Below are positions 5,955 through 12,629 of a stretch of DNA of 12,629 nucleotides, piece by piece (the stretch's first letter is position 1; the number at the start of each line of letters is the position of its first letter). Origin of the DNA: Bog-159 sp049514955. GTDB taxonomy: Bacteria > Acidobacteriota > Terriglobia > Bryobacterales > Bryobacteraceae. The position numbers and the translations under genes are program-made. The stretch is taken from contig JBEKUO010000141.1 of assembly GCA_049514955.1 (NCBI GenBank), positions 1 to 12,629 of the forward strand, written 5' to 3'. The notes beneath the pieces are model-generated. The model did no database searches. It saw only the letters and a program-made list of their open reading frames with translations, and was not told the DNA's origin.

Positions 5955-7313
5955 CTATTCGATCTCCACCACAGTCTGGAACAACGACGCCGGCAAATGG
6001 ATGCCGGAAGCCTTGATCCGCTCGTAGGATCGCGGCCGTATGCCGGTAGCCCGGAAGCGCCCGGTCACCCGGCCGTCTTCACTCACTCCGGTCTTTTCGA
6101 ACAAGAAGATGTCTTGTAGAGTGACCGTCTCCACTTCCATGCCGGTGACCTCAGTTATGTGCGTGACGCGGCGGCTGCCATCGCTGAAGCGGGCCACTTG
6201 TACGATCATGTCCAGCGCCGCGGAGACCTGCTGGCGGATGGCGCGCACTCCCATATTGGCGTTGCCCATGCCGACCATGACCTCCATGCGCGAGATCGCG
6301 TCGCGCGGGTTGTTGGCGTGTACGGTGGTCAGCGATCCATCGTGACCGGTGTTCATGGCTTGCAGCATGTCCAGGGCTTCCTCGCCGCGGCACTCACCCA
6401 CGATGATGCGGTCGGGGCGCATACGCAGGGCGTTGATGACCAGTTCGCGTATGCGGATGGCGCCTTGGCCTTCCACGTTCGCCGGCCGCGTTTCCATCCG
6501 CGCGATGTGCGTCTGCTGCAGCCGCAGCTCCGCCGCGTCTTCGATGGTGACGATGCGCTCGTCTTCCGGGATATAGCTGGAAAGCACGTTCAGCAGGGTA
6601 GTCTTGCCGGCGCCGGTGCCGCCGCAAATCAGGAGATTGAGGCGCGCCCGCACGGCCGCACGCAGCAACTCCAGCATGCCGTCGGTCAGCGTCAGCTTTG
6701 TCACCAGGTCCTTGCCGTGCAGAACGTTCCGGCCGAACCGGCGGATGCAAAGCAGCGGCCCATCTACGGCCACCGGCGGAATGGCGGCGTTCACGCGCGA
6801 TCCGTCGGGCAGGCGGGCATCCACCAGCGGCGAGGATTCGTCCACGCGCCGCCCTACCCGCGAGACAATCTTTTCGATGATGCGCAGCAGATGCGCGTTG
6901 TCCTTGAACTCCACAGGCGTGCGGAACAGCTTGCCGTTGCGCTCGATGTATACCAGCCGCGGCGTGGTCACCAGGATGTCCGAGATGGTGGGATCTGCCA
7001 GCAGGGGCTCCAACGGACCCAGCCCGAAAACCTCGTCCAGCACCTCCTCCACTACCCGTTCTTTTTCCAACAGGCTCAGTGGCGTCTTCTCTTCCTCGAG
7101 CAGCTTGGCGACCGCTCCCCGCACTTCCGTGCGCACCCGTTCGCCGCCCAGCGCCGCCAGAGCTTCCAGATTGATGCGGTCCAGCAGCTTGCGGTGCAAC
7201 GCGAATTTCAGTTCCTGGTGTTCCAGCCCGGCGCGGTCCTGGGTAAACAGACGGCTGACCCAGCCTGTCTCCTTCTCTCCGGCCTTATATAGCGATCCGT
7301 TGATGGTTCCCAC
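5955..7313 (-). CDS. cpaF: Tad pilus assembly ATPase CpaF/TadA
   Basis: A 452-residue cytoplasmic secretion ATPase that drives Flp pilin assembly. The N-terminal domain is followed by the core, with FGLGPLEPLLADPTISDILV (96-115), the Walker A motif GGTGAGKTT (231-239), an Asp box IVTIEDAAEL (254-263), an arginine-rich region (about 265-300), Walker B RPDRIIVGECRGEEALDML (299-317) and a His box GHDGSLTTVHANNP (323-336). All catalytic motifs look intact. The start codon is GTG at 7313, with GGAAGGA 9 bases upstream; no better start exists. It follows cpaE by 75 bases, the longest gap within the machinery genes. Confidence 0.96.
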   Translation of the reverse strand: MGTINGSLYKAGEKETGWVSRLFTQDRAGLEHQELKFALHRKLLDRINLEALAALGGERVRTEVRGAVAKLLEEEKTPLSLLEKERVVEEVLDEVFGLGPLEPLLADPTISDILVTTPRLVYIERNGKLFRTPVEFKDNAHLLRIIEKIVSRVGRRVDESSPLVDARLPDGSRVNAAIPPVAVDGPLLCIRRFGRNVLHGKDLVTKLTLTDGMLELLRAAVRARLNLLICGGTGAGKTTLLNVLSSYIPEDERIVTIEDAAELRLQQTHIARMETRPANVEGQGAIRIRELVINALRMRPDRIIVGECRGEEALDMLQAMNTGHDGSLTTVHANNPRDAISRMEVMVGMGNANMGVRAIRQQVSAALDMIVQVARFSDGSRRVTHITEVTGMEVETVTLQDIFLFEKTGVSEDGRVTGRFRATGIRPRSYERIKASGIHLPASLFQTVVEIE

Positions 7314-7335
7314 TGCTCACGATCCTTCCGGTGGC

Positions 7336-7354
7336 GCCGGCATTTCTTGCCGGC
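7336..7354. other. Small hairpin in the cpaE-cpaF gap
   Basis: A gccggc at 7336-7341 and another at 7349-7354 form a 6-bp G-C stem with a 7-base loop, within the 75-base gap and about 15 bases upstream of the cpaF ribosome binding site. No T-run follows, so it is more likely a processing or translation-control structure, or neutral, than a terminator. Confidence 0.4.
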
Positions 7355-7388
7355 CGCCTCGATATCTCATATGGGACTTCTGCCGGCC

Positions 7389-8543
7389 CTACCCGAGCCC
7401 CAGAAATTTCTTCTTCTTTTGCGGCTCGGCGATTCCGGCCATCCGCAGCGCCAGTTCGTGGATTTGTTTGCCCAGGTAGCTGCGCTCCGGAAGCAGCTTG
7501 CCCATCGAATAACACTCGTGCAGTTCCGGATAGCAACTGGGGAGCACGGCATAGACCGGCAGCCCCAGAATTTTTTCGATCTCCCCCGGCGCCAGCTCCG
7601 AACGTTTGGGCACCCGGTTAAGGATCAAGCGCAGGCGGTCCTTGCCGTATCCGCCGTCCATCAGGATTTGCAGTACTTGCTTGGCCTGGTGCAGCGCCGG
7701 CACCTCCAGCGTGCTCACCAGGTAAGCCTCGTCCATCTCTTCCAGCGCGGAAACTCCCACCCGCGTCAGGCTGCGTCCCAGGTCGATCAGGGTGAAGTCG
7801 TAGCATGATCGCAGGAAACCGAACAGGTGGCGCAATTGCTCCTGCCGGGGATAGGTGCGGTCCGCGGTGGCTGCCGGCGCCGCGATAATCTCGACACCCG
7901 GAATGCCGTTGGAGACCAGCGCCTTCCAATAGCTGGCATCCAGCCGGTGCAGGTTGTTGACGGCGTCCAAGATGGAGTAGCCGGGTTTGGCCTTGGTGAG
8001 AAAGCCGATCAGCCCGGCGTCCAGGTCCATGTCGGCCAGCAAGACCTTCTGTCCCTCGCGCCCTAGCTCCACGGCCAGATGACACACCACCGTGGTGGCG
8101 CCGCATCCGCCTTTGGAGGAAAAGAACCCGATGGCTTTGCCTCCCCAACGCACTCCATTGTGCCGGCGGCGGTCCGTGGACCTCCGCTCCAGCGCCGCGC
8201 GCAACGAGGGCTCCAGCGGCGGGTAGACATACTCGTTGACCCCGGCGCGCATGGCGCCCAGGATCGCATCGGGATCGGCGGTGGCGTGCAAGGCCACAAT
8301 CGTAGTCTCCGGCGCCTTGGCGCGGATCATCGGGACCAGTTCGTCCAGCGGTTCCTTGATCTGCGCCACGTCCAGCAGCACTACTTCCGGCCGCAAGCGT
8401 TCCAGGCGGTCCAGGAAGGGGCCCATGTTGGATACTTCCTGGTGCTCGATTACCGTGCGCAAAGACAAACTCGGCAGGCACGCCTGCAGTTCGTCCCAAA
8501 GCTGCTTCGTCTCGATGGCCAGGCCTACCGTCAGTGGATACAT
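7389..8543 (-). CDS. cpaE: Tad pilus localisation protein CpaE/TadZ (MinD/ParA-type)
   Basis: A 384-residue two-domain protein. Residues 1 to about 115 resemble a response-regulator receiver; VVLLDVAQ puts D58 at the usual phospho-acceptor position. Residues 135-375 are a MinD/ParA-like ATPase with AIGFFSSKGGCGATT (137-151), LLADMDLDAGLIG (168-180) and YDFTLIDLGRS (248-258). The P-loop keeps the deviant lysine (K144), but the canonical lysine position is alanine (A149, KGGCGATT instead of KGGxGKTT). This atypical form is common in CpaE/TadZ and may mean weak or altered ATP hydrolysis. The family places the Tad machine at the cell pole. The C-terminus, EPQKKKKFLGLG, is lysine-rich. GGAG lies 4 bases before the ATG, in a 15-base gap after cpaC. 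Confidence 0.93.
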   Translation of the reverse strand: MYPLTVGLAIETKQLWDELQACLPSLSLRTVIEHQEVSNMGPFLDRLERLRPEVVLLDVAQIKEPLDELVPMIRAKAPETTIVALHATADPDAILGAMRAGVNEYVYPPLEPSLRAALERRSTDRRRHNGVRWGGKAIGFFSSKGGCGATTVVCHLAVELGREGQKVLLADMDLDAGLIGFLTKAKPGYSILDAVNNLHRLDASYWKALVSNGIPGVEIIAAPAATADRTYPRQEQLRHLFGFLRSCYDFTLIDLGRSLTRVGVSALEEMDEAYLVSTLEVPALHQAKQVLQILMDGGYGKDRLRLILNRVPKRSELAPGEIEKILGLPVYAVLPSCYPELHECYSMGKLLPERSYLGKQIHELALRMAGIAEPQKKKKFLGLG

Positions 8544-8558
8544 GATTCTCCAGACAGG

Positions 8559-10115
8559 CTACTGGCCTGTTCCGTTCGGGGGAGGCGACGTCGGCTGCAA
8601 TCCGGGATTGATGGATTGGCCCGGCGTAGTCACCGGCATCGGGACCCACTGCAATTGCGGTGCGGCGCTTCCCGGCACCGGAGCCTGTTCCTTCTTTTGA
8701 AGGTCCAGCAACCGCTCCAGCGGCATCGATTCGCGCTCCGGTTTGACTGGCACCGGACCGGTAGTTTCGATTCCAGGCGTGCGCGGCGCATCCTTCAAGG
8801 TGCCCTTCAGAAACGGTTTGACGATCGGCAAGGTTGGCAGCGCCTGCCCTGCCGGGATCGGCCGCACCAGCTCCGGCGTCACCAGCACCAGCAGCTCGGA
8901 GTTGGTTACGCTCTTTGTGCGGCTTTGGAACAGCTTGCCCAGCAGCGGGATATCTCCCAGTCCGGGAATTTTGTCCACCGTCTCGTTGAAGTTGTTATTC
9001 AGCAGCCCCGCGATCCCGAAACTCTGGCCGCTCTCCAGCTCCACCTCGGTATCCACGCGGCGCGTGGCAATGGCGGGCACCGTAAAACCGTTCAGCACCA
9101 CGGCGTTGCTGTAATCGAGCGAGCTCACCTCCGGCGCCACCCGCAGCCGGATCGTGCCGCGCGGCGTGATGGTCGGCAGGAAATTGATACGCACACCGAA
9201 TTCGCGGAATTGGATCGTGACCGCGCCGATATTCGAGCCGCCTTGCACCACCGGCACCGGAAACTCGCCGCCCGATATGAAGCTGGCCTGTTTGCCATTC
9301 ATCGCCAGGACGTTCGGCTCCGCCAGAATCTCCAGCAGATTCTTGGCTTCCAGCGCCTCGATGGCGGCGCCCAGGTTCAGGTCCGGCCGAAACATAAACA
9401 GATTCAGCGCATTGGTCAGAGTGAAGGTGGTGGGCGAGCCGCCGACACCCGGCGTGACTAAAGGCGAGGGGTACTGTTGCGTGCTCACGCCGCCGATGGT
9501 GTTCGCAGCGCCGGTGCTGAAGATATTCAAGCCAAGCTGCGAGGTGGCGCTGCGATCCACGTCGGCGAAGCGCACTTTGAGCAGGATCTGCGATTCCTCC
9601 GGCGGGATCATCACGTTGAGAAGGTTGATCACTTTCCCCAGAGTGCCGGCCACGCTGGCGACGCGCTCGGCGCTCGTCAGGTCTTTGACCGTGCCCCGTA
9701 CCAACACGTTCTCGCCCTCCTGGTAGATGGCGATGTCTTGTCCGGGCATTTCCCGGGCGATCTGCTGGCGAACCGTTTCCAGTTTGGTGGTGCTCGGCCG
9801 CACCGCCAGGTCGTACAAAAGGCGCGGTCCGCCTTGCTGCCAGATAATCAAAGTGGTTTCGCCGGGGGCTTTTCCATTGATCAGCACCTCGCGCGGATTC
9901 ACTGCCACCGCCTCGGCCAGCTCGCCGTTGGCCAGCGACACACGCTGGATGTTCAACGCATTGTCGAGCACCAGAGCTTTGCCGACGGTAACCACCAGCG
10001 GGGTCGCATGGGACTGACCCTGCAGTTCCGCGGCGAACAACGCGCCGGGTGCGGCGGCCAACGCCAGCCACACGCCTGAAACGGCCAGGTGCCGGACGGA
10101 AACGATACGGGACAT
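8559..10115 (-). CDS. cpaC: Tad pilus outer-membrane secretin CpaC/RcpA
   Basis: A 518-residue secretin with a Sec signal peptide (about residues 1-29, ending ALFAAE). Next is a pilus-secretin N-terminal domain (about 37-105, VVTVGKALVLDNALNIQRVS) and a BON-like domain (about 107-170). The secretin core (about 175-417) includes KNLLEILAEPNVLAMNGKQA (258-277) and the signature IPGLGDIPLLGKLF (383-396). It forms the outer-membrane channel for the Flp pilus. The last 100 residues are a Pro/Gln-rich tail with no evident domain, longer than I would expect for the family. The gene starts directly after the cpaB stop (TAGATG), with GGAGGT 7 bases before the ATG, so translation is probably coupled. 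Confidence 0.95.
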   Translation of the reverse strand: MSRIVSVRHLAVSGVWLALAAAPGALFAAELQGQSHATPLVVTVGKALVLDNALNIQRVSLANGELAEAVAVNPREVLINGKAPGETTLIIWQQGGPRLLYDLAVRPSTTKLETVRQQIAREMPGQDIAIYQEGENVLVRGTVKDLTSAERVASVAGTLGKVINLLNVMIPPEESQILLKVRFADVDRSATSQLGLNIFSTGAANTIGGVSTQQYPSPLVTPGVGGSPTTFTLTNALNLFMFRPDLNLGAAIEALEAKNLLEILAEPNVLAMNGKQASFISGGEFPVPVVQGGSNIGAVTIQFREFGVRINFLPTITPRGTIRLRVAPEVSSLDYSNAVVLNGFTVPAIATRRVDTEVELESGQSFGIAGLLNNNFNETVDKIPGLGDIPLLGKLFQSRTKSVTNSELLVLVTPELVRPIPAGQALPTLPIVKPFLKGTLKDAPRTPGIETTGPVPVKPERESMPLERLLDLQKKEQAPVPGSAAPQLQWVPMPVTTPGQSINPGLQPTSPPPNGTGQ

Positions 10116-11012
10116 CTATTTGACCTCCGGGTTGACTTGGAATGTCGATTCGCTCTTCTTGCCGCCGTTAATGACTTCCATCACGAAAGTTTCCTTGACG
10201 GGAGGCTTCACGACTGGCGGCGGCGGTGGCGGCGGCGGAACCGGCTTGGCGGCCACTCTCACTACGCTCGGCTTGGGCTCGGGGCGTTTTGGTCCTTTGG
10301 CGGCGGCAAACAACTCGACCACGGCCGTGCCGGGCGTCTTGGCGACCTGTGTGTCCAGCGGATTGCGCAGCACCAGTTGGATGCTGGTCTGGTTGCTGGC
10401 AAGGCTGAGCATCTCGGCCTGTTCCGGCGTCACCAGCAGGTTCACGACTTGCACCGCCACGGGCTTGCCTTCGTTATCTTTCTTGAAATCCTGTCCGGCG
10501 GAGAGCACTTCAATGTTCTGCAGCAGCGTGCGCGTCAAGCTGCCCTGCATGGAGGAAGATCCTCCCGGGGGATTTCCGGAGATCAGGATGTCCACACGCA
10601 TACCGGGCACTACAAATCCAGCTACGCCCACTACATCGTTCACACGCACGGCCACCGCGCGCATGCCGGATGGGATCATGGCCGCCAGGCCGCCGCCGGC
10701 GCCCTTGGGGGCCAAGCGGTTCTCGAGCAATGGCTCGCCTTCGTAGATGGTAGTGGTCACGCCGCGGCCTACCACGTCTTCCCTTTTCTTCACGGCATTA
10801 GTGGGAAGCGGTCCCGGCCAGGCGGTTTCCTTTACATCCGAATCGCGAATCACCGCGCCCAGTTCCAGGTTCTTCGCCGCCACGATAGCCTTGGTGGTCG
10901 CGGGCGCCGCCTGCGTGCTCATGTGGTTCACGGTCAGCCGGTAGAGCAGCAGGCTGGCGCAGCCGGCTACCACAAACGCGAATACCAAGACCGAGATGAA
11001 TCGCTGATTCAT
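10116..11012 (-). CDS. cpaB: Tad pilus assembly protein CpaB/RcpC
   Basis: A 298-residue periplasmic protein anchored by one N-terminal hydrophobic segment (about 5-25). A SAF domain follows (about 40-103, TKAIVAAKNLELGAVIRDSD), then the CpaB/RcpC domain with the hallmark AVAVRVNDVVGVAGFVVPGM (119-138) and VDILISG. The C-terminal part contains a polyproline stretch (258-271, from PVPPPPPPPP to VKPP), which may span the peptidoglycan or contact the secretin. The N-terminus contains VAGC, which resembles a lipobox, but the hydrophobic run continues beyond it, so a membrane anchor is more likely. The start has GAGGAG 5 bases upstream, one of the strongest ribosome binding sites in the window. 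It follows a 224-base structured spacer after flp. Confidence 0.95.
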   Translation of the reverse strand: MNQRFISVLVFAFVVAGCASLLLYRLTVNHMSTQAAPATTKAIVAAKNLELGAVIRDSDVKETAWPGPLPTNAVKKREDVVGRGVTTTIYEGEPLLENRLAPKGAGGGLAAMIPSGMRAVAVRVNDVVGVAGFVVPGMRVDILISGNPPGGSSSMQGSLTRTLLQNIEVLSAGQDFKKDNEGKPVAVQVVNLLVTPEQAEMLSLASNQTSIQLVLRNPLDTQVAKTPGTAVVELFAAAKGPKRPEPKPSVVRVAAKPVPPPPPPPPVVKPPVKETFVMEVINGGKKSESTFQVNPEVK

Positions 11013-11236
11013 TTAAACTCCTCGTTTCTGTTTTCCGCCACCGGCGGCAGGCAGGCCGCCGTGATAGACCGCTCGCTCACGGACCCACCGGACCGGACTC
11101 GGTGTTTTCTCCACCGAGCCGGCGCCCTCTGGGTCCGTGAGGAGCGGGTTGTTGTTTCCCATGGTTTCCCGCCGCGTCGGCGGCGAGCCGGCCTGTACGC
11201 CAGGGATGCAGGTACGCAGCCCAGGCGTATTTGCCT
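11013..11236. other. Structured non-coding spacer between flp and cpaB
   Basis: No gene is seen. It contains a 7-bp hairpin at 11042-11061 (cggcggc, loop aggcag, gccgccg). A shorter alternative, ccgcc at 11035-11039 with ggcgg at 11043-11047, shares its left arm, so the two exclude each other. A 6-bp hairpin lies at 11169-11183, and a long one at 11069-11147 is listed separately. The cpaB ribosome binding site (11018-11023) is 12 bases from the alternative hairpin. No promoter or T-run is evident. Confidence 0.75.
11069..11147. other. Long imperfect stem-loop downstream of flp
   Basis: Left arm 11069-11087 (ccgctc, one bulged g, ctcacggaccca) pairs with 11130-11147, giving 18 base pairs. After an internal loop, 11093-11104 (ccgg, bulged a, ctcggtg) pair with 11112-11122 around a 7-base loop. 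It is 90 bases after the flp stop in the direction of transcription. No T-run follows on the minus strand, so it is better suited to protecting the flp mRNA end or marking a processing site than to intrinsic termination. Confidence 0.8.
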
Positions 11237-11425
11237 CTAGCTCCCGGCGGCGCTGGCCGCGACGCTCAACTGCGAGTTGGTCGTGCTCCAGATCTTGCTG
11301 ATGCTGGTGCCCGAGCTGATGAACAGGGCCGCGGATGCCAGGGCCACGAAGGCCATGAGCAGCGTGTATTCGATCAGGTCCTGGCCTTGATCGTCATTCC
11401 ACAGGTTGCGCAAAAACGTCGTCAT
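11237..11425 (-). CDS. flp: Flp/Fap-type pilin precursor
   Basis: A 62-residue type IVb prepilin, the structural subunit of the Tad pilus. The short leader ends at G14 (RNLWNDDQG), followed by QDLIEYTLLMAFVALASAAL. After cleavage the mature protein would have Glu at position 5 and Tyr at position 6, the Flp motif. The hydrophobic helix covers about residues 17-36 and the remainder is a short Ser/Thr-rich tail (SSGTSISKIWSTTNSQLSV). Cleavage requires a TadV/CpaA peptidase, which is not in the window. AGGAG lies 10 bases before the ATG and overlaps the TAG stop of the upstream gene (ctAGGAG), so translation may be partly coupled. Only one pilin copy is present here. Confidence 0.95.
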   Translation of the reverse strand: MTTFLRNLWNDDQGQDLIEYTLLMAFVALASAALFISSGTSISKIWSTTNSQLSVAASAAGS

Positions 11426-11438
11426 CGTTGGTTATCTC

Positions 11439-12629
11439 CTAGGTTTTGGTTTTTGTGATCGTGCGATCACGGGGTCCCGAATTCGTGATCTTGCGATCAC
11501 GCTCCGTTCCGCCGCTGTCGGCGGCGGAAACTTGTGAGCTTTCCGGCCGGGTGCCGGTCCGGAAAACAATGGCCTGACCGTCGTCATAGACGACATGCCA
11601 TCGGCTCGATTCCTTGAGTGCTCCGGCCAGCGGCGCATCCGGCGAAAGCAGAACGGTATCCACACCGTATTCATTCAGAAGCCGCTGCCAGGTGTACTTG
11701 ACATTCACGATATCCAGATACTTTCCGACAAATCGCGAGCCGTAAAAATCGCTTCTTCCATCGATAAAAACCTGACCCCGCGGATACAGGTTGTAGATCA
11801 GGAAATCGCCCCACTGGTCGGAGGTGAAGATGCGGCCCTGCGCTCGCGGGCCGCCCAGACTCGCCAGGGCCTTCGCCGGAAAGCTCTTGGCGTCGAAGGC
11901 CGCGCGAAAGGCCGGCGGCGGCGCGGGTGCGTAGAAAATGGCGGTGACCAGCAGCAGGGCGGCGGCGCTCAGCAGGTGCACTCGCGGAATGGCTTCGTTC
12001 TCCGCCATGGAGGTCCCCAAGCTATCCAGGCCGCTCGTCAGGCGCTGCAGCCAGGCGGCCACCGGCGCCTGTCCCAGTTTGCGAACCCACTCCACCAGGG
12101 CCAGCGCCACCACCGGCGCCGCGACGATCCCGAAGATCGGGATGTTGCGCGAAGCGATCAACCCCAGGTGCGCGAACAACAGCAGCAGCAGGCATTCGGT
12201 GAAACGCCGCCGGCGCACGTGCCAGAGTACCGCGGCGCCGCCCGCCAGCAGCATGATCTCGAAATAGCGCGCCGCCGGGTTCTGGAAGCTTATGGGCATC
12301 ATTTCCATGATGTGTTCGCGCTGGAAGGAATCCGTGAGGTACTCGAAGATGTGCACGTGCAAATGGTAGGTGTACGGTCCCACCAGGCTGGCCGCCAAGC
12401 ACAGCGAGGCAGTCGCCGCGTAGGGTAGAGCGCGCCCGGCTGCCGGGCGCCACGCCCGGGGCTGCGCGTCCAGGAGGCCGCTGGCCAGTTCGCCGATGGC
12501 GTATATGCCGATCAGCACGACCCCCACAAACCAGCCGCCATGCAGGTTGACCCACAGCACCGTAAGCGGCGGAAGACACCACAACAACCGGACCCGCCGA
12601 TCTTCGCGCACGCGCTCCAGAAGCGAATA
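11439..12629 (-). CDS. Multi-spanning membrane protein, 5' end beyond the window
   Basis: The frame is open through the right edge. Six codons (TAT TCG CTT CTG GAG CGC) precede an internal GTG at 12611, so the true start is outside. Numbering from that GTG, the visible 390 residues contain hydrophobic segments near 9-22, 26-46, 62-78, 115-131, 138-155, 158-175 and 211-227. A soluble part follows, with RIFTSDQWGDFLIYNLYPRG (260-279), FIDGRSDFYG (282-291) and LLNEYGVDTVLLSP (311-324). I know this arrangement from bacterial polytopic proteins of unknown function, possibly glycosyltransferase-like, and do not assign a reaction. The last 22 residues (about 369-390, including RDRKIT and RDRTIT) come from two palindromic DNA repeats and are probably not conserved. 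The stop is 13 bases from the flp start. Confidence 0.8.
   Translation of the reverse strand, partial: YSLLERVREDRRVRLLWCLPPLTVLWVNLHGGWFVGVVLIGIYAIGELASGLLDAQPRAWRPAAGRALPYAATASLCLAASLVGPYTYHLHVHIFEYLTDSFQREHIMEMMPISFQNPAARYFEIMLLAGGAAVLWHVRRRRFTECLLLLLFAHLGLIASRNIPIFGIVAAPVVALALVEWVRKLGQAPVAAWLQRLTSGLDSLGTSMAENEAIPRVHLLSAAALLLVTAIFYAPAPPPAFRAAFDAKSFPAKALASLGGPRAQGRIFTSDQWGDFLIYNLYPRGQVFIDGRSDFYGSRFVGKYLDIVNVKYTWQRLLNEYGVDTVLLSPDAPLAGALKESSRWHVVYDDGQAIVFRTGTRPESSQVSAADSGGTERDRKITNSGPRDRTITKTKT
11455..11500. promoter_or_regulatory. Two 16-base palindromes 30 bp apart upstream of flp
   Basis: Palindrome A, gtgatc-gtgc-gatcac, is at 11455-11470; palindrome B, gtgatc-ttgc-gatcac, is at 11485-11500 (extended by one pair to 11484-11501). 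Their centres are exactly 30 bp apart, about three helical turns, and 37 and 67 bases upstream of the flp ATG. They lie in the last codons of the upstream gene, where the peptide is RDRKIT/RDRTIT. The position suggests an operator for flp; a dispersed palindromic repeat is the alternative. The half-site spacing does not match the CRP consensus. Confidence 0.5.

Noticed and set aside
6159..7292. Plus-strand open frame of 377 codons
   Set aside because: It is antisense to cpaF, whose motifs are all intact; the product has no recognisable feature.
8079..9461. Plus-strand open frame of 460 codons across cpaE and cpaC
   Set aside because: It covers two convincing genes and their junction in antisense, so it is a shadow frame.
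10116..11012. CpaB as a lipoprotein (VAGC near the N-terminus)
   Set aside because: The hydrophobic stretch continues after the cysteine, which fits a membrane anchor better than a cleaved lipoprotein signal.
10089..11240. Plus-strand open frame of 383 codons
   Set aside because: It is antisense to cpaB and runs through the structured spacer; His/Gly/Arg-rich shadow.
11455..11470. CRP/FNR-type site
   Set aside because: TGTGA and TCAC are separated by 8 bases, not the 6 of the CRP consensus, and the last base does not match.

Overview
A GC-rich bacterial window in which every gene I can support lies on the minus strand, so transcription runs from the right edge to the left. The content is chromosomal: a Tad/Flp-type pilus locus, a GTG-start CpaF, a separate CpaE/TadZ, and a cassette of DUF362 and alpha-toroid proteins. 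An acidobacterium of the Solibacter/Bryobacter kind would fit, but that placement is an impression from gene style and not a demonstrated affiliation. There is no transposase, phage gene, tRNA, rRNA or CRISPR array.

Region A (12629 to 11237): the 3' part of a gene for a multi-spanning membrane protein runs off the right edge. It is followed 11 bases after its stop by a 62-residue Flp pilin. Two near-identical 16-base palindromes, 30 bp apart, lie in the last codons of the membrane-protein gene just upstream of the pilin.

Region B (11236 to 11013): a 224-base non-coding spacer rich in inverted repeats, including a stem of about 18 bp. It separates the pilin from the secretion machinery.

Region C (11012 to 4044): cpaB, cpaC (secretin), cpaE/tadZ, cpaF/tadA (ATPase), tadB and tadC, tightly packed with gaps of 0, 15, 75, 4 and 2 bases. 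CpaF powers the TadB/TadC platform, CpaE positions it, and CpaC with CpaB form the envelope-spanning channel for the pilin. The prepilin peptidase, TadD/TadG and the TadE/TadF pseudopilins are not in the window.

Region D (4043 to 3745): a short gene for a 32-residue single-pass membrane microprotein with a strong Shine-Dalgarno sequence, then a GC-rich hairpin followed by a T-run that looks like an intrinsic terminator. This probably closes the Tad operon.

Region E (3744 to 185): a second set of coupled genes. These encode an alpha-toroid protein of the prenyltransferase/squalene-cyclase repeat type, a Tat-type lipoprotein-like DUF362 protein, a polytopic membrane protein that may have a GT-C glycosyltransferase fold, and a 34-residue membrane microprotein. 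The last two steps use 4-base stop/start overlaps (GTGA, ATGA). The joint function is unknown.

Region F (1 to 244): a tandem repeat of about 100-102 bases that duplicates the 3' half of the microprotein gene plus a perfect 8-bp hairpin. It continues to the left edge.

The least explained items are the two microproteins, the coding tandem repeats at 1-244 and 1770-1871, the paired palindromes upstream of flp, and the toroid/DUF362/membrane-protein cassette.
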